From positions 992,001 through 1,056,000 of the forward strand of contig CP024912.1 in assembly GCA_002813895.1 (NCBI GenBank): a stretch of 64,000 nucleotides of DNA, read 5' to 3'. Origin of the DNA: Cyanobacterium sp. HL-69 (lineage in GTDB: Bacteria > Cyanobacteriota > Cyanobacteriia > Cyanobacteriales > Cyanobacteriaceae). The notes beneath the pieces were generated by a model. The model saw only the letters and a list, made by a program, of their open reading frames with translations, was not told the DNA's origin and did no database searches. Shown piece by piece: positions 45,219 to 55,609 of the stretch; within the stretch, counting starts at the first letter, position 1, and the number at the start of each line of letters is the position of its first letter. Position numbers and translations under genes: made by a program.

Positions 45219-47474
45219 ATGACAAATACATCACATCAATTGACTACCGTAACCTTAGGATATCCTCGCATCGGCGAAAAAAGAGAAGTAAAAAAAGCCT
45301 TAGAATCCTATTGGGCAAAGAAAAGTAGTTCCGATGAACTTCTTAACACTATCGAAGAGATAGAAAAACTAAACTGGCAAAAACAAATAGATGCAGGGAT
45401 TGATTTAATTGCCGTGGGGGATACGAGTTTATACGATCATATCTTAGACTGGACTGTTTATCTGGGTTTAATTCCCTCTCGTTTTCAGTCTTTTAATGGC
45501 TTACAACAATATTTTGCCATGGCCCGGGGCGCTGATGGTATTCCAGCCTTAGAAATGACAAAATGGTTTGATACCAACTATCATTATCTTGTCCCTGAAA
45601 TTGAAGCTAGTTGTCAACCCCAAGCTAATTTTGACGGCTTTTTGCATCAGGTAAAACGAGGACAAAATATTTTAGGTAAACGTACTAACCCAATTATCCT
45701 TAGCCCTGTAACTTTGGTTGGCCTGAGTCGATATGAGGGAAGTTTACTAGAAAATGTGGAAAAATTATTACCTCTATATCAATCTTTGTTGGAGGAGTTA
45801 AAGGGTTATGGCATAACAGAAGTACAAATTCATGAGCCGATTTTAGTTACCAACGAAACCCTAGAAATAAAAGAAGCCACTATCAAAACCTATGATATTC
45901 TTAGTCAAGGGGGTTTACCTATCAATTTAGTTACCTACTTTGAGGATTTGGGTAATAACTATAATTGGGTTGTCAATTTACCTGTAAAAGCCATTAGTCT
46001 CGATTTTACGAGAGGTAATAACCTAGAGTTACTCAAACAGCATGGATTTCCTACCGATAAACGTTTAGGCGTAGGCATTGTGGATGCGCGTAATGTATGG
46101 CAGGTTAATTATGCACAGGTGCAGGATGTTTTAAAAGCAGTTAAAGCAGTTACCACTAATATTAGTATTCAACCTTCGGCTTCCTTGCAGTTTGTACCTT
46201 TGGATGTGGAAAGAGAGGTTAATTTACCAGCGCCCCTTAGAAATGTCCTTAGTTTTGCTCAACAAAAATTAATTGAGCTAAAAATGCTTTCTGGGGAAGG
46301 AAATGAACAGTTTTGGCAACAAAAGGATGAAAGGTGGACATCGTTTAAGGCTTTTGCCCCCCATCGCCCTTTGGTGCAAGAGAAGGTTGATGGTTTAACC
46401 AATAAAGATTTCGATCGCACTTTATCATATCAAGAAAGAATCAAGGAACAAATACAGTTACCGATTTTCCCCACTACTACCATTGGCTCTTTTCCTCAAA
46501 CTAAGGAAGTGAGAAGGTTACGACTCAATTATAAGAAGGGAGAATTAAGTTTACAAGAATATCAAGAGGCTATTGACAAGGAAATAGCTGAGTGTATCAA
46601 GTTACAAGAGGATATTGGCTTGGATGTGTTGGTACATGGAGAATTTGAACGTACTGACATGGTAGAATTTTTTGGACAAAAGCTGTCTGGTTTTGCTTTC
46701 ACTGAGTCGGGCTGGGTACAAAGTTATGGTAGTCGTTATGTACGTCCCCCCATTATTTTTGGAGATGTGGAAAGAAGTGAAGCCATGACGGTAAGAGAGT
46801 TTAAGGTGGCTCAATCCCTGACAGATAAACCCGTTAAAGGTATGTTAACCGGCCCTGTAACCATGTTAAATTGGTCTTTCCCTCGCTCAGATATTTCCCG
46901 TAAACATCAGGCTTTACAAATCGGTTTGGCACTGCAAAAAGAAGTGGCTGATTTACAAGAAGCTGGGGCGTTAATTATTCAAATGGACGAACCTGCTTTT
47001 CGAGAAGGATTACCCCTCAAAACCGCTCTTTGGGCTGATTATTTGACTTGGGCAGTGGATGCTTTTCGGTTAGCCAGTGCGATCGCCCTTCCTGTAACAC
47101 AAATACATACTCATATGTGTTATTCTGAATTTGGAGACATTATCAAAGACATCGAAAAAATGGATGCCGACGTTATCTCCATCGAAAATAGCCGTAGCAA
47201 TAATCGCACCCTAGAGGAAGTAACCACCGCAGGATATAACCACCAAATCGGCAATGGAGTTTATGATATTCATAGCCCCGTAGTACCTTCCACCGCACAA
47301 ATGGTAAAACAGTTGGAAGAAGGGTTAAAAAATCTACCGTTACAACAAATTTGGGTAAATCCCGATTGTGGACTAAAAACCCGTCACTGGGATGAAGTTA
47401 TTCCCGCCCTGAGTAATATGGTAGAAGCTACTAAAATTATTCGCCAAAAAGCTGAGGAGTTAGCTTCTAAATAA
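45219..47474 (+). CDS. metE: Cobalamin-independent methionine synthase MetE
   Basis: This 751-residue enzyme transfers methyl from methyltetrahydrofolate-polyglutamate to homocysteine. The N-terminal half (TVTLGYPRIGEKREVKKALE) is the duplicated barrel. The C-terminal half holds the zinc site: HTHMCYSEF (His and Cys, about residue 630), a Glu in ISIENSRSN, and the final Cys in NPDCGLKTR. Full length. It lies downstream of a cobalamin riboswitch, which fits its role as the B12-sparing isoenzyme. Confidence 0.97.
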   Translation: MTNTSHQLTTVTLGYPRIGEKREVKKALESYWAKKSSSDELLNTIEEIEKLNWQKQIDAGIDLIAVGDTSLYDHILDWTVYLGLIPSRFQSFNGLQQYFAMARGADGIPALEMTKWFDTNYHYLVPEIEASCQPQANFDGFLHQVKRGQNILGKRTNPIILSPVTLVGLSRYEGSLLENVEKLLPLYQSLLEELKGYGITEVQIHEPILVTNETLEIKEATIKTYDILSQGGLPINLVTYFEDLGNNYNWVVNLPVKAISLDFTRGNNLELLKQHGFPTDKRLGVGIVDARNVWQVNYAQVQDVLKAVKAVTTNISIQPSASLQFVPLDVEREVNLPAPLRNVLSFAQQKLIELKMLSGEGNEQFWQQKDERWTSFKAFAPHRPLVQEKVDGLTNKDFDRTLSYQERIKEQIQLPIFPTTTIGSFPQTKEVRRLRLNYKKGELSLQEYQEAIDKEIAECIKLQEDIGLDVLVHGEFERTDMVEFFGQKLSGFAFTESGWVQSYGSRYVRPPIIFGDVERSEAMTVREFKVAQSLTDKPVKGMLTGPVTMLNWSFPRSDISRKHQALQIGLALQKEVADLQEAGALIIQMDEPAFREGLPLKTALWADYLTWAVDAFRLASAIALPVTQIHTHMCYSEFGDIIKDIEKMDADVISIENSRSNNRTLEEVTTAGYNHQIGNGVYDIHSPVVPSTAQMVKQLEEGLKNLPLQQIWVNPDCGLKTRHWDEVIPALSNMVEATKIIRQKAEELASK

Positions 47475-47491
47475 GAGATTTTAGGTTGTAG

Positions 47492-47513
47492 GGGACGTAG
47501 CATGTTACGTCCC
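47492..47513. terminator. Hairpin after metE
   Basis: Stem GGGACGTA/TACGTCCC with loop GCATGT, 17 bp after the metE stop; no T-run follows. A weak terminator or dispersed palindrome. Confidence 0.45.
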
Positions 47514-47560
47514 TTGGGGTAGGATAAAATGATATTGGAGTAATATTTCCCCCAAATAAT

Positions 47561-48910
47561 ATGACATCGAAAACAACCCCTTCTGTATCATCAGTTATTG
47601 GTTTAGCCCGTGCCAGTTTACAACAGTCCCTTTCTTGGTATGCTAGTAGTCGCCGTCATTGGAATTATCCTCCTGATGCCAAGTTACAGGGTGCTGTCAA
47701 GGATGATTTGCGTAACCTCAAAGGGGCATTGGAAAAATTAGAGCAACAGGTAATTAAGGTATCAGCTTTTGGGTTGGTGAGTCGTGGTAAATCCACCGTA
47801 ATCAATGCTCTTTTGGGGGAAGATGTTTTGGCTACGGGGGCGATAAATGGGGTGACAAAGTGGCCTAAGTCTATCCGTTGGCAACCTCCTACGGGGAAGG
47901 TGGAAATTGAGTTTATTGATACCCCGGGGTTAGATGAGATTGATGGGGAAAGCAGGGCGCAAATGGCGAGGGAAGTTAGTCGTCAGTCAGATTTAATTTT
48001 GTTTGTGGTAGCGGGGGATATTACTAGAACAGAATATTTGGCTTTGTTGGAGTTGCGTCGTTGTCAAAAGCCTTTGTTGTTGGTGTTTAATAAGGTGGAT
48101 TTATACCCTGATACGGATATTAAGAGTATTTATCAGCAGTTACAGCAGTTGAGTAATGAAACTAATCAGCCGTTGCTTACCCCTGATGAGGTGGTGATGG
48201 TGGCGGCACAGCCACAGCCCATTAAGGTAAGGGTGGAATTGCCTGATGGTACTTTAAGGGAGGAGTGGGAGCATTTATCGTCTCAGGTGGATAGTTTGAA
48301 GGAAAAAATTTTGCTAATTCTTAATCGGGAGGGTAAGGCTTTGTTGGCTTTGAGTGCCCTTCATCAAGCTAGGGTTGCGCAGGAAAATATTGCCCATAAA
48401 ACGGTAATGTTGCGAGAGAAGGAGGCGGAAAAGATTATCTGGCAATACGCAAAATATAAGGCTTTGATTGTGGCGGTTAATCCCATTGCCCTTGTGGATT
48501 TGGTGGTAGGGGCGATCGCCGATTTGACCATGATTAGAGCTTTGGCAAGGTTATATGGTTTACCCATTACCAGTTATGAGGCGGGGAAGTTGTGGCAAAC
48601 CATTGTTAAAAGTTTACTTAGTTTGATGGTGGCAGAAGTGGTAACGATGGTAATGTTAGGTTTTGCAAAAACAGGTACGGCGATAAATAGTTTGTGGGAA
48701 AACCCTGCTAATTTTACGGCTTTTGCAGGGGCTGGGTTAGCCCAAGGTAGTATTGCGGGATATGGCTCTTATGTGGTGGGTAAAGCGGCTCAGGTGTATT
48801 TAGAAAATGGTTGCACTTGGGGAAGTTTTGGCACTTCTTCGGTGATTAAAGAAATTATTGCCCAAGTACCTGCGGAATCTATTATTGCTCGTCTAAGAAT
48901 TGAAAATTAA
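47561..48910 (+). CDS. Era-like GTPase with DUF697 membrane domain
   Basis: This 449-residue protein has a G domain with G1 GLVSRGKST (about 71-79), G3 DTPGLDE and G4 NKVD. The C-terminal DUF697 part has hydrophobic segments (ALIVAVNPIALVDLVVGAIADL and VKSLLSLMVAEVVTMVMLGF) and a Gly-rich AFAGAGLAQGSIAGYGSYVVGK. Proteins of this type are conserved in cyanobacteria and chloroplast lineages, probably membrane-associated; function unknown. Confidence 0.85.
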   Translation: MTSKTTPSVSSVIGLARASLQQSLSWYASSRRHWNYPPDAKLQGAVKDDLRNLKGALEKLEQQVIKVSAFGLVSRGKSTVINALLGEDVLATGAINGVTKWPKSIRWQPPTGKVEIEFIDTPGLDEIDGESRAQMAREVSRQSDLILFVVAGDITRTEYLALLELRRCQKPLLLVFNKVDLYPDTDIKSIYQQLQQLSNETNQPLLTPDEVVMVAAQPQPIKVRVELPDGTLREEWEHLSSQVDSLKEKILLILNREGKALLALSALHQARVAQENIAHKTVMLREKEAEKIIWQYAKYKALIVAVNPIALVDLVVGAIADLTMIRALARLYGLPITSYEAGKLWQTIVKSLLSLMVAEVVTMVMLGFAKTGTAINSLWENPANFTAFAGAGLAQGSIAGYGSYVVGKAAQVYLENGCTWGSFGTSSVIKEIIAQVPAESIIARLRIEN

Positions 48911-48944
48911 TCTTTTCCACCGTTACGAATCAACTTTTTTTTAA

Positions 48945-48979
48945 AATAAAAAACATCCCTAAAAACAATTTTAGAGATG
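48945..48979 (-). terminator. Terminator of the psbB-psbT transcript
   Basis: On the minus strand CATCTCTAAAA pairs with TTTTTAGGGATG, followed by a T-rich run (48945-48953). It lies about 40 bp after the psbT stop. Confidence 0.8.
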
Positions 48980-49019
48980 CTTTAATGATGACTATTCAAA
49001 ATTAGTTAAACTTCTGAAC

Positions 49020-49115
49020 CTATTTTTGAATTTTGGGAGGTTCACGAAAAGCAACGGCAAAGAATAAGACTGAAATCATCATTGCTAATACAAGAATATA
49101 TGCAACACTTTCCAT
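49020..49115 (-). CDS. psbT: PsbT, photosystem II small subunit
   Basis: A 31-residue single-helix protein, MESVAYILVLAMMIS then VLFFAVAFREPPKIQK. It matches PsbT in length and in the REPP motif after the helix. PsbT sits at the PSII dimer interface and stabilises the D1 QB region. It lies 89 bp downstream of psbB on the same strand, the standard psbB-psbT arrangement, and ahead of a terminator. Confidence 0.96.
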   Translation of the reverse strand: MESVAYILVLAMMISVLFFAVAFREPPKIQK

Positions 49116-49204
49116 AACTTTTTTTCCTCAGTTGATTAGAAAATTTACTAAAAATGAAATCAGGGAAGTATTGAATAAATAAGACCCTGACTCCATGTTA
49201 ACAA

Positions 49205-50740
49205 TTAAGCAGACTCACTGCGGGTACGAGTAGATTTGTCTCCTAATTTTTGGAATAGACCCCATTCTACCTGTTCTGGATCTAAGTCTGGGTCGATACC
49301 AGCGAATACATCACGGAATAAGGTACGGGCACCGTGCCAAATGTGACCAAAGAAGAATAATAAGGCGAAACAAGCATGACCGAAGGCAAACCAACCACGG
49401 GTGCTAGTACGGAATACACCATCGGAGTTGAGGGTTTCGGTGTCAAACTCGAAAGGTTCACCTAATTGAGCTTTACGGGCATAACGTTTTACATCTAGGG
49501 GATCTGAGAAGGTTTGACCATCTAAGTCACCACCTAAGAAGGAAACGGTAACACCAGTTTGTTCTACACTAAGGGCAGATTCTGCACGACGGAAAGGAAT
49601 ATCCGCACGAACTACGCCATCAGAGTCGCTTAAGACGACGGGGAAGGTTTCAAAGAAGTTGGGAAGACGACGAACGGTTAATTCTCTGCCATCTTTATCT
49701 TTGAATACAGGGTGTCCCAACCAACCTTGGGCGATACCATCACCTTTATCCATAGGACCAGTACGGAATAAACCACCTTTGGCGGGGCTGTTTCCTACAT
49801 AGTCGTAGAAGGCTAATTTTTCAGGCACAGCTTCCCAAGCCTCGGAAGGAGTTGAACCCTGTGCGATCGCACTCTGTACACGACGCTGAATTTCTTGTTG
49901 GTAATAATCTTGGTCCCACTGATAACGGGTAGGTCCAAATAGTTCCACGGGGGTAGTGGCGCTACCATACCACATAGTTCCAGCTACGATGAAAGCAGCG
50001 AAGAATACGGCGGCGATACTGCTAGAAAGTACGGTTTCAATGTTACCCATACGAAGAGCTTTATAAAGTTTTTCGGGGGGACGAACACTGAGGTGGAACA
50101 ATCCGGCAATAATACCTACAATACCTGCGGCGATATGGTGAGCAACTACACCACCAGGGTTAAAGGGGTTAAACCCGGCAGGTCCCCACTCTGGGGCCAC
50201 AGGTTGCACATGACCAGTTAAGCCATAGGCATCGGATACCCACATTCCAGGACCCCATAAACCAGTAAGGTGGAATGCACCAAAACCGAAACATAAGATT
50301 CCTGATAAGAATAGGTGGATACCGAACATTTTAGGTAAATCCAATGCAGGTTCACCAGTACGAGAATCGGTAAATAGTTCTAAATCCCAATATACCCAGT
50401 GCCATACGGCCGCTAGGAATAATAAACCAGAGAGGACGATATGGGCGATCGCAACTCCTTCAAAAGACCAAAATCCGGGGTTAACACCAGTTTCTCCAGT
50501 GACACTCCAGCCACCCCAAGAACCAGTTACACCTAAACGAGCCATGAAAGGTAATACAAACATACCTTGTCTCCACATGGGGTTTAAAACGGCATCGCTA
50601 GGATCAAAAACTGCCAACTCATAAAGAGCCATGGATCCAGCCCAACCTGCCACCAATGCGGTGTGCATTAAGTGAACAGAGATTAGGCGACCTGGATCGT
50701 TAATTACTACTGTATGTACTCTATACCAAGGTAGTCCCAT
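49205..50740 (-). CDS. psbB: CP47, photosystem II core antenna protein PsbB
   Basis: This 511-residue six-helix chlorophyll-binding protein starts [19 protein letters not shown]. The large lumenal loop E lies between helices V and VI (about residues 260-450). Chlorophyll-binding His residues are visible, for example in [20 protein letters not shown] and [20 protein letters not shown]. Full length and well conserved. It heads a psbB-psbT transcript. Confidence 0.98.
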   Translation of the reverse strand: MGLPWYRVHTVVINDPGRLISVHLMHTALVAGWAGSMALYELAVFDPSDAVLNPMWRQGMFVLPFMARLGVTGSWGGWSVTGETGVNPGFWSFEGVAIAHIVLSGLLFLAAVWHWVYWDLELFTDSRTGEPALDLPKMFGIHLFLSGILCFGFGAFHLTGLWGPGMWVSDAYGLTGHVQPVAPEWGPAGFNPFNPGGVVAHHIAAGIVGIIAGLFHLSVRPPEKLYKALRMGNIETVLSSSIAAVFFAAFIVAGTMWYGSATTPVELFGPTRYQWDQDYYQQEIQRRVQSAIAQGSTPSEAWEAVPEKLAFYDYVGNSPAKGGLFRTGPMDKGDGIAQGWLGHPVFKDKDGRELTVRRLPNFFETFPVVLSDSDGVVRADIPFRRAESALSVEQTGVTVSFLGGDLDGQTFSDPLDVKRYARKAQLGEPFEFDTETLNSDGVFRTSTRGWFAFGHACFALLFFFGHIWHGARTLFRDVFAGIDPDLDPEQVEWGLFQKLGDKSTRTRSESA

Positions 50741-51129
50741 TGACTACGCGCCTCCTATTGTGTTAATCGTTTTTTTGCTTGGATATTATTAGTTTACTAT
50801 ATCCGTTATATTGTTTTCGGGTCTTGAATCGTTATTTTTAACAATTTTCTACCCTTATATCTTTGATTTTATTTTTAGTTACTATGGGCTAATAACTACT
50901 ATTAGGAGAAATTATACCATAGGGGGTTATTAATTCTGTGGGCTTTGATGAAAAAGTGTTGGGGTTAATGGATAATGGATAATGATAAGTGTTAGGTATT
51001 TTTTGATACTCATGCTATGGTCAAACCTTTCATCATTAAAACTTTATGAGTCATCTAGCAGAGTCTAATTTACCAAATCCTTCTTAGATCAATCAAATAC
51101 CTATTCGTTAACTTAAATCAACTTATCAA
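50741..51129. promoter_or_regulatory. psbB upstream region
   Basis: This 389-bp gap contains the psbB promoter. A GGAGG-like site (on the minus strand, within AATAGGAGGCGCG) lies about 9 bp before the psbB ATG. The remaining sequence is AT-rich with a short tandem GGATAATGGATAATGATAA near 50,970. No gene is recognised. Confidence 0.45.
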
Positions 51130-52143
51130 TTATAAACTGTTCCCCATTGCCTTCCTGACTTGGGCAAGAATCAAACCAAACCATTGTTTTTCGTCTGTCC
51201 AACATTTGATGGTATTTAAACCATGGGATTTTAAAAACCCTTCCATCTTTTGTAAATCAAATTTACGAGAAATTTCTGTCAAAATAAAGTCATTATCTGC
51301 AAAATCTACGGTTAAATCCAGATTTTTTAAAGATACTTGATGCCTTTGATGACAATGTAAATACATCTCTATTTGATGTAAATGTTGGTTATAAATCGCC
51401 TTATGATGCCAGTTATTTGGGTTAAAATCACCCTCAAAAAGTTGGTTAAGGTGGGATAGCATATTTAGGTTAAATTGGGCTGTGACTCCCTGAGCATCGT
51501 TATAGGCAGCCTCTAGCACTGACACAGGTTTTTGTAAATCAATACCCAAAAGAAAATAGTCTCCTTCTTCTAGTACATCTCTTACTTCGTTGAAAAGGCG
51601 ATCGCACTCTATCGTGGTAAAGTTACCTAGGGTACTACCCAAAAAAACAATCATCCTTGAGGGTAATTCCTTGGGTGGTAAATGAAACAAAGCCTGTTCA
51701 TAAGTACCCACTAAACCAAAAATGGAGAGATGAGAATATTCTTTTTCTAGCTGTAAAGAGCTATTTTTGAGCATATCTCCGCTGACATCGATGGGGATAT
51801 AACGCCAAGGTTTGCGCATGTTTTCATAGGCAGATAATAATAATCTTGTTTTGGTTGAACTACCGCTACCCAATTCTACTAATTCGCTAATACCCGTTAA
51901 ATTCGCTATTTCTGGGGAGGCGGTTTTTAAAATTTGTGTTTCGGTGCGGGTAGGATAATATTCTGGCAAATTGCATATTTTCTCGAATAATAATGACCCA
52001 GTGCGATCGTAAAAATACTTCGGTGGTAATACTTTAGGATTACTACTTAATCCTTTAACAACATCTTCGCCATTTTCTTCGTTTCCAGAGATATTTGGTA
52101 AATATTTTATCTCTACTTTTTTCTCTTGATTAGTAAATAACAT
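51130..52143 (-). CDS. egtD: EgtD, L-histidine N-alpha-methyltransferase (ergothioneine pathway)
   Basis: This 337-residue SAM-dependent enzyme trimethylates histidine to hercynine. Motifs include PKYFYDRTGSLLFEKICNLPEYYPTR split over residues about 40-66, the SAM site LVELGSGSSTKTRLLL, and VFLGSTLGNFT. The partner egtB is not adjacent, so the second step must be encoded elsewhere, if present. No operon neighbours. Confidence 0.93.
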   Translation of the reverse strand: MLFTNQEKKVEIKYLPNISGNEENGEDVVKGLSSNPKVLPPKYFYDRTGSLLFEKICNLPEYYPTRTETQILKTASPEIANLTGISELVELGSGSSTKTRLLLSAYENMRKPWRYIPIDVSGDMLKNSSLQLEKEYSHLSIFGLVGTYEQALFHLPPKELPSRMIVFLGSTLGNFTTIECDRLFNEVRDVLEEGDYFLLGIDLQKPVSVLEAAYNDAQGVTAQFNLNMLSHLNQLFEGDFNPNNWHHKAIYNQHLHQIEMYLHCHQRHQVSLKNLDLTVDFADNDFILTEISRKFDLQKMEGFLKSHGLNTIKCWTDEKQWFGLILAQVRKAMGNSL

Positions 52144-52354
52144 TAATACAATAATTTATAAATAATGGCTATGGCAATTTTAGCCCAAAGTAACCTCAAC
52201 CTATAACTACTATTTCGAGAAAACTAATGAGCATGAAATTGCTGGAGTCTATGGCAATGATAGTACAACCTTCGTCTCTGATTATTGATACTCTGAGATA
52301 ATTTTTGAAGAATGTATTAAAGTGCGATCGGCCTAAGTGTCTGCAAATTAATAG
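52144..52354. other. Intergenic region upstream of egtD
   Basis: About 210 bp of AT-rich sequence with no reading frame of note; it presumably carries the egtD promoter. A partial HIP1-like GTGCGATCGGC lies at 52,322. Confidence 0.35.
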
Positions 52355-52480
52355 TCATAAAAGAATAGGCAAAAAGTTTTTTTTTCTCTCAATGGATTCT
52401 ATTGTTACTATGGCTACCATGTCTGTACCTGAAGATAGATAACCTAAATGTTTCGTGAAAGGGGCATGGAGGTTGAACAT
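52355..52480 (-). CDS. Possible 41-residue small protein
   Basis: An ATG at 52480 is preceded, 8 bp away, by GGGGGTGA, a good ribosome-binding site. The product (MFNLHAPFTKHLGYLSSGTD then MVAIVTIESIERKKNFLPILL) has a hydrophobic middle and a basic tail. No family is recognised. The frame extends upstream to 52564 across the likely promoter of the restriction gene, so the shorter start is preferred. It could be a remnant or a real short peptide. Confidence 0.35.
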   Translation of the reverse strand: MFNLHAPFTKHLGYLSSGTDMVAIVTIESIERKKNFLPILL

Positions 52481-52545
52481 ATGATATTCACCCCCTGCGG
52501 TGTATAATTTAGATTTGATATTAAGCAAGTATAAACGTTGTAGGA

Positions 52546-54591
52546 ATGAAAGCCAACGAAACAAAAATAATTCAATTTTTAGAGCAGTATAAAACTCAAT
52601 TTGTTATCCCCGTTTATCAACGAAATTATGATTGGTCTATTCCTCAATGTGAGCAACTTTTAAATGACATCCTAGACATAGGAAATAATGACAATATTAC
52701 TACCCATTTTATTGGGGGAATTGTTTTTATTCATGATGATTTACATACTGTTGCTACTGTCAGAGAGTTAACTATAATTGATGGGCAACAACGTTTAACG
52801 ACTATTACTTTGGTTTATTTAGCTATTTATCATTTAGCTAAAAAGTTAGGTATTGAAGAAACGGCAAATGAGATTCTTAATACTTACATTGTTAATCAAT
52901 ATGTTAAACAAGATGAGCAAAAAGTAAAGTTAAAATTAACTTCAGATAATGACCGAGCTTTAAAATATTTGATTCGAGGGGATCGCACGGAAGAATTTAA
53001 AAAATATTCGAGAGTAATTGATAACTTTAACTACTTTGAAAAAAATGTTAATGAAGATAATTATAAAGTAATTTTGAAAGGTTTAGAAAAACTAATATTT
53101 GTAGAAATATCTTTGGAAAGGGGAAAAGATGATCCTCAAAGAATCTTTGAAAGCCTCAATTCTACAGGATTAGATTTGTCTCAAGCTGATTTAATTAGAA
53201 ATTATATTCTAATGGATTTAAACCTTGATGAGCAACAAAGAGTTTATCAAGATTATTGGCTAATTATTGAAAACTTAGCTAGGGATGAGGTAAAAAATAT
53301 TAGTAAAGTATCTGATTTTATTCGAGATTATTTAACCTTAATCCATAAAAATATTCCCAATAAGTCAAAAGTTTATGAGGAATTTAAAAATAAATATCCA
53401 GATAAAGTTAATTTAGAAGAAGTTTTAAAAACCATCAAAAGGTTTGCTAAATACTATAATAAATTAATCAACCCTAAAAATGAAAAAGATACAGACATCA
53501 GAAAAGACTTAGAGTATATAAATCGCCTTGAAATAAATGTAGCTTATCCTTTTCTAATGCAGGTTTATTTTGATTTTGAAGAAGCAATAATAGACAAACA
53601 TACTTTTATTCAGATTCTTCTTGTGGTTCAATCTTTTGTGTGGAGAAGATTTATCATCGGCTTAAGTACCAATAGCTTAAATAAAATTTTTATGAATCTG
53701 TATGAAAAAATAGATACAAATAATTATTTATTTTCTCTACAAAAAGCCCTATTACAAAAAAAAGGAAGTCAAAGATTTCCCAACAACAAAGAGGTTTTAG
53801 ACGCTCTCAAATTTAAAGATGTTTATAATATAAAATCTAAAAATAGGACTTATTTATTAGAAAAATTAGAATATTACCAAAACTTTGAACCCGTAATATT
53901 AGATAATAAAATTACTATAGAACATATTTTTCCTCAAAATCCAGATCCACAATGGTTAAAAGATTTAGGTAAAGAGGAATTTGATGATATTAAAAATAAT
54001 TATTTACATACATTAGCAAATTTAACCTTATCTGGGGTAAATGCTCAGTTAAAAAATAAGTCTTTTCTTGAAAAAAGAGATTTAAAAGACTATGGATATA
54101 AATACAGCAATTTAAACCTTAATAAGTATTTAGAGGATCTTGATAAATGGGATAAAAGTGAGATTAAGAAACGTTTTAATGATTTGGCTAAAAACTTTTT
54201 AAAAATCTGGTGTTATCCTGATATTGATATTAACGATAAAGAAACAGAGGAAGTTAATATTTTTGATGCCGATGAGCCAAAGGGTAAAAAACTTGAGTAT
54301 GCAATTTTTTGTGATGAGAAATTACAAATCAAAGAAGTAGCTAAACTATATGCAGAAGTATTTAAAAAATTATTTGAGTAAAATTCAGAAATTTTTTTTA
54401 ATTCCGATTTAGGGCCAAAAATTATTTTAAAAGATGAAAAAAACAAAAATAGTTTAAGACAAAGTGTATCTATTAGTAATAACTTTTATATAGAGGGAAA
54501 TTTAGATAGTAATAGTAAATTTGAAAAAATTAAATATGCCTTAAAACTGTTTGATCTCGAAGAAGAATTAATTATTAAATACACCAAATAA
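52546..54591 (+). pseudogene. GmrSD-type (DUF262/DUF1524) restriction protein, C-terminal domain cut by in-frame TAA
   Basis: The main product (52546-54381, 611 residues) has the DUF262/ParB-like NTPase part with IDGQQRLTTITL (about residues 79-90). It also has the DUF1524 His-Me nuclease motif IEHIFPQN (about 463-470). This family cleaves modified phage DNA. The TAA at 54379-54381 is followed in the same frame by 69 more sense codons ending at TAA 54589. They read as a conserved-looking tail (DLGPKIILKDEKN, NNFYIEGNLDSNSKFEKIKY). A single-base nonsense change is the simplest reading. The NTPase and nuclease remain intact, so the shortened protein may still act. Confidence 0.85.
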
Positions 54592-54598
54592 TGTGTAG

Positions 54599-54622
54599 GG
54601 TGGGCAATGCCCACCTTTTTTT
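54599..54622 (+). terminator. Terminator after the GmrSD gene (same palindrome as psbU)
   Basis: GGTGGGCAATGCCCACC with seven T, 8 bp after the distal stop at 54591. That the terminator follows the distal stop supports the view that the original gene ended there. Confidence 0.88.
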
Positions 54623-54636
54623 ATCTATATATCAGA

Positions 54637-55476
54637 TTAATTAGCTACATCATTGAGATTGAATAAGAAAGGAACACTACCTTTAGAATCCCCTCCCATA
54701 ACCAATACTTTAGGCATCTGAGAACCACCGTTGCGCCACGCTTCGATAGCCTCTTTCTGTAGTACCAACTCGCCCCCTTGTGCCTTGAGGGTTTCCGCTA
54801 ATAGTCTTTGAGCTTCTGCTCTACCTTTAGCTCTATTAATGTCTGCTTGAGCCTCTTGTTCGGCTTCTTTAGCTACGTAAACAGCCCTTTGAGAACGTTG
54901 TTCAGCGATTTGTTTTTCTTCTACCGCCTTAGCAAATTCTGGAGAAAAAGCAAGATCTACTACGCTAGTATCTAGCACAATAATGCCATATTTGTCAAGA
55001 CGAGAAGTCAAAGCATTATCAAAGTCTTCCTTCAACTCACTCCGTTTAGTGATTGCTTCTTCTACAGTGCGTCTAGCGGCTGCAATTTTAAAAGATTCTT
55101 GGGTTTGAGGAGCAATAATTTTAGCTACAATATTTTGTAATGTACCCTGAGTTCTTCTGATGTCAACTACTTTGACTGGATCAAGACGGAAGTTGATAGC
55201 AAAACTAGCCGATAAATCTTGTAAGTCTTTGGTGGAACTTTGGGCAGGTACTTCAAATTTTTGTACTGTCACATCATAAATATCAACGGCGGAAACGATA
55301 GGAGGTTTAAAATGGATACCTTCTAATAATGGTTGATCTTGGGCTTTACCGAGGATGCTTAATACTCCTGTTTGCCCGGGGTTGATGATGATGAAAGAAT
55401 TAAGTCCAATAAATACAATAAAAGCGGTTACAATGGCTGCTATTAATGAGGATATATTGGTTGATTGACGATTCAA
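54637..55476 (-). CDS. SPFH/Band 7 protein, prohibitin-like
   Basis: This 279-residue membrane-anchored scaffold has one N-terminal helix (SLIAAIVTAFIVFIGLNSFI, about 10-29), the SPFH domain (PGQTGVLSILGKAQ to about residue 190) and an Ala/Glu/Gln coiled coil (VAKEAEQEAQADINRAKGRA). It is closest to the cyanobacterial prohibitin Phb1 group. Convergent with the restriction gene. Confidence 0.9.
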   Translation of the reverse strand: MNRQSTNISSLIAAIVTAFIVFIGLNSFIIINPGQTGVLSILGKAQDQPLLEGIHFKPPIVSAVDIYDVTVQKFEVPAQSSTKDLQDLSASFAINFRLDPVKVVDIRRTQGTLQNIVAKIIAPQTQESFKIAAARRTVEEAITKRSELKEDFDNALTSRLDKYGIIVLDTSVVDLAFSPEFAKAVEEKQIAEQRSQRAVYVAKEAEQEAQADINRAKGRAEAQRLLAETLKAQGGELVLQKEAIEAWRNGGSQMPKVLVMGGDSKGSVPFLFNLNDVAN

Positions 55477-55609
55477 AACTCGTTTACTCCTATTGTTTTT
55501 TTCTTATCTATACTTTTCATTGTATAGCACCAATAAGTAAACCATGGTAGTTTGGTAATTATTTATTAATTAGAAAATGAAATAATAATTGATAATGAAT
55601 ATTTAATTG

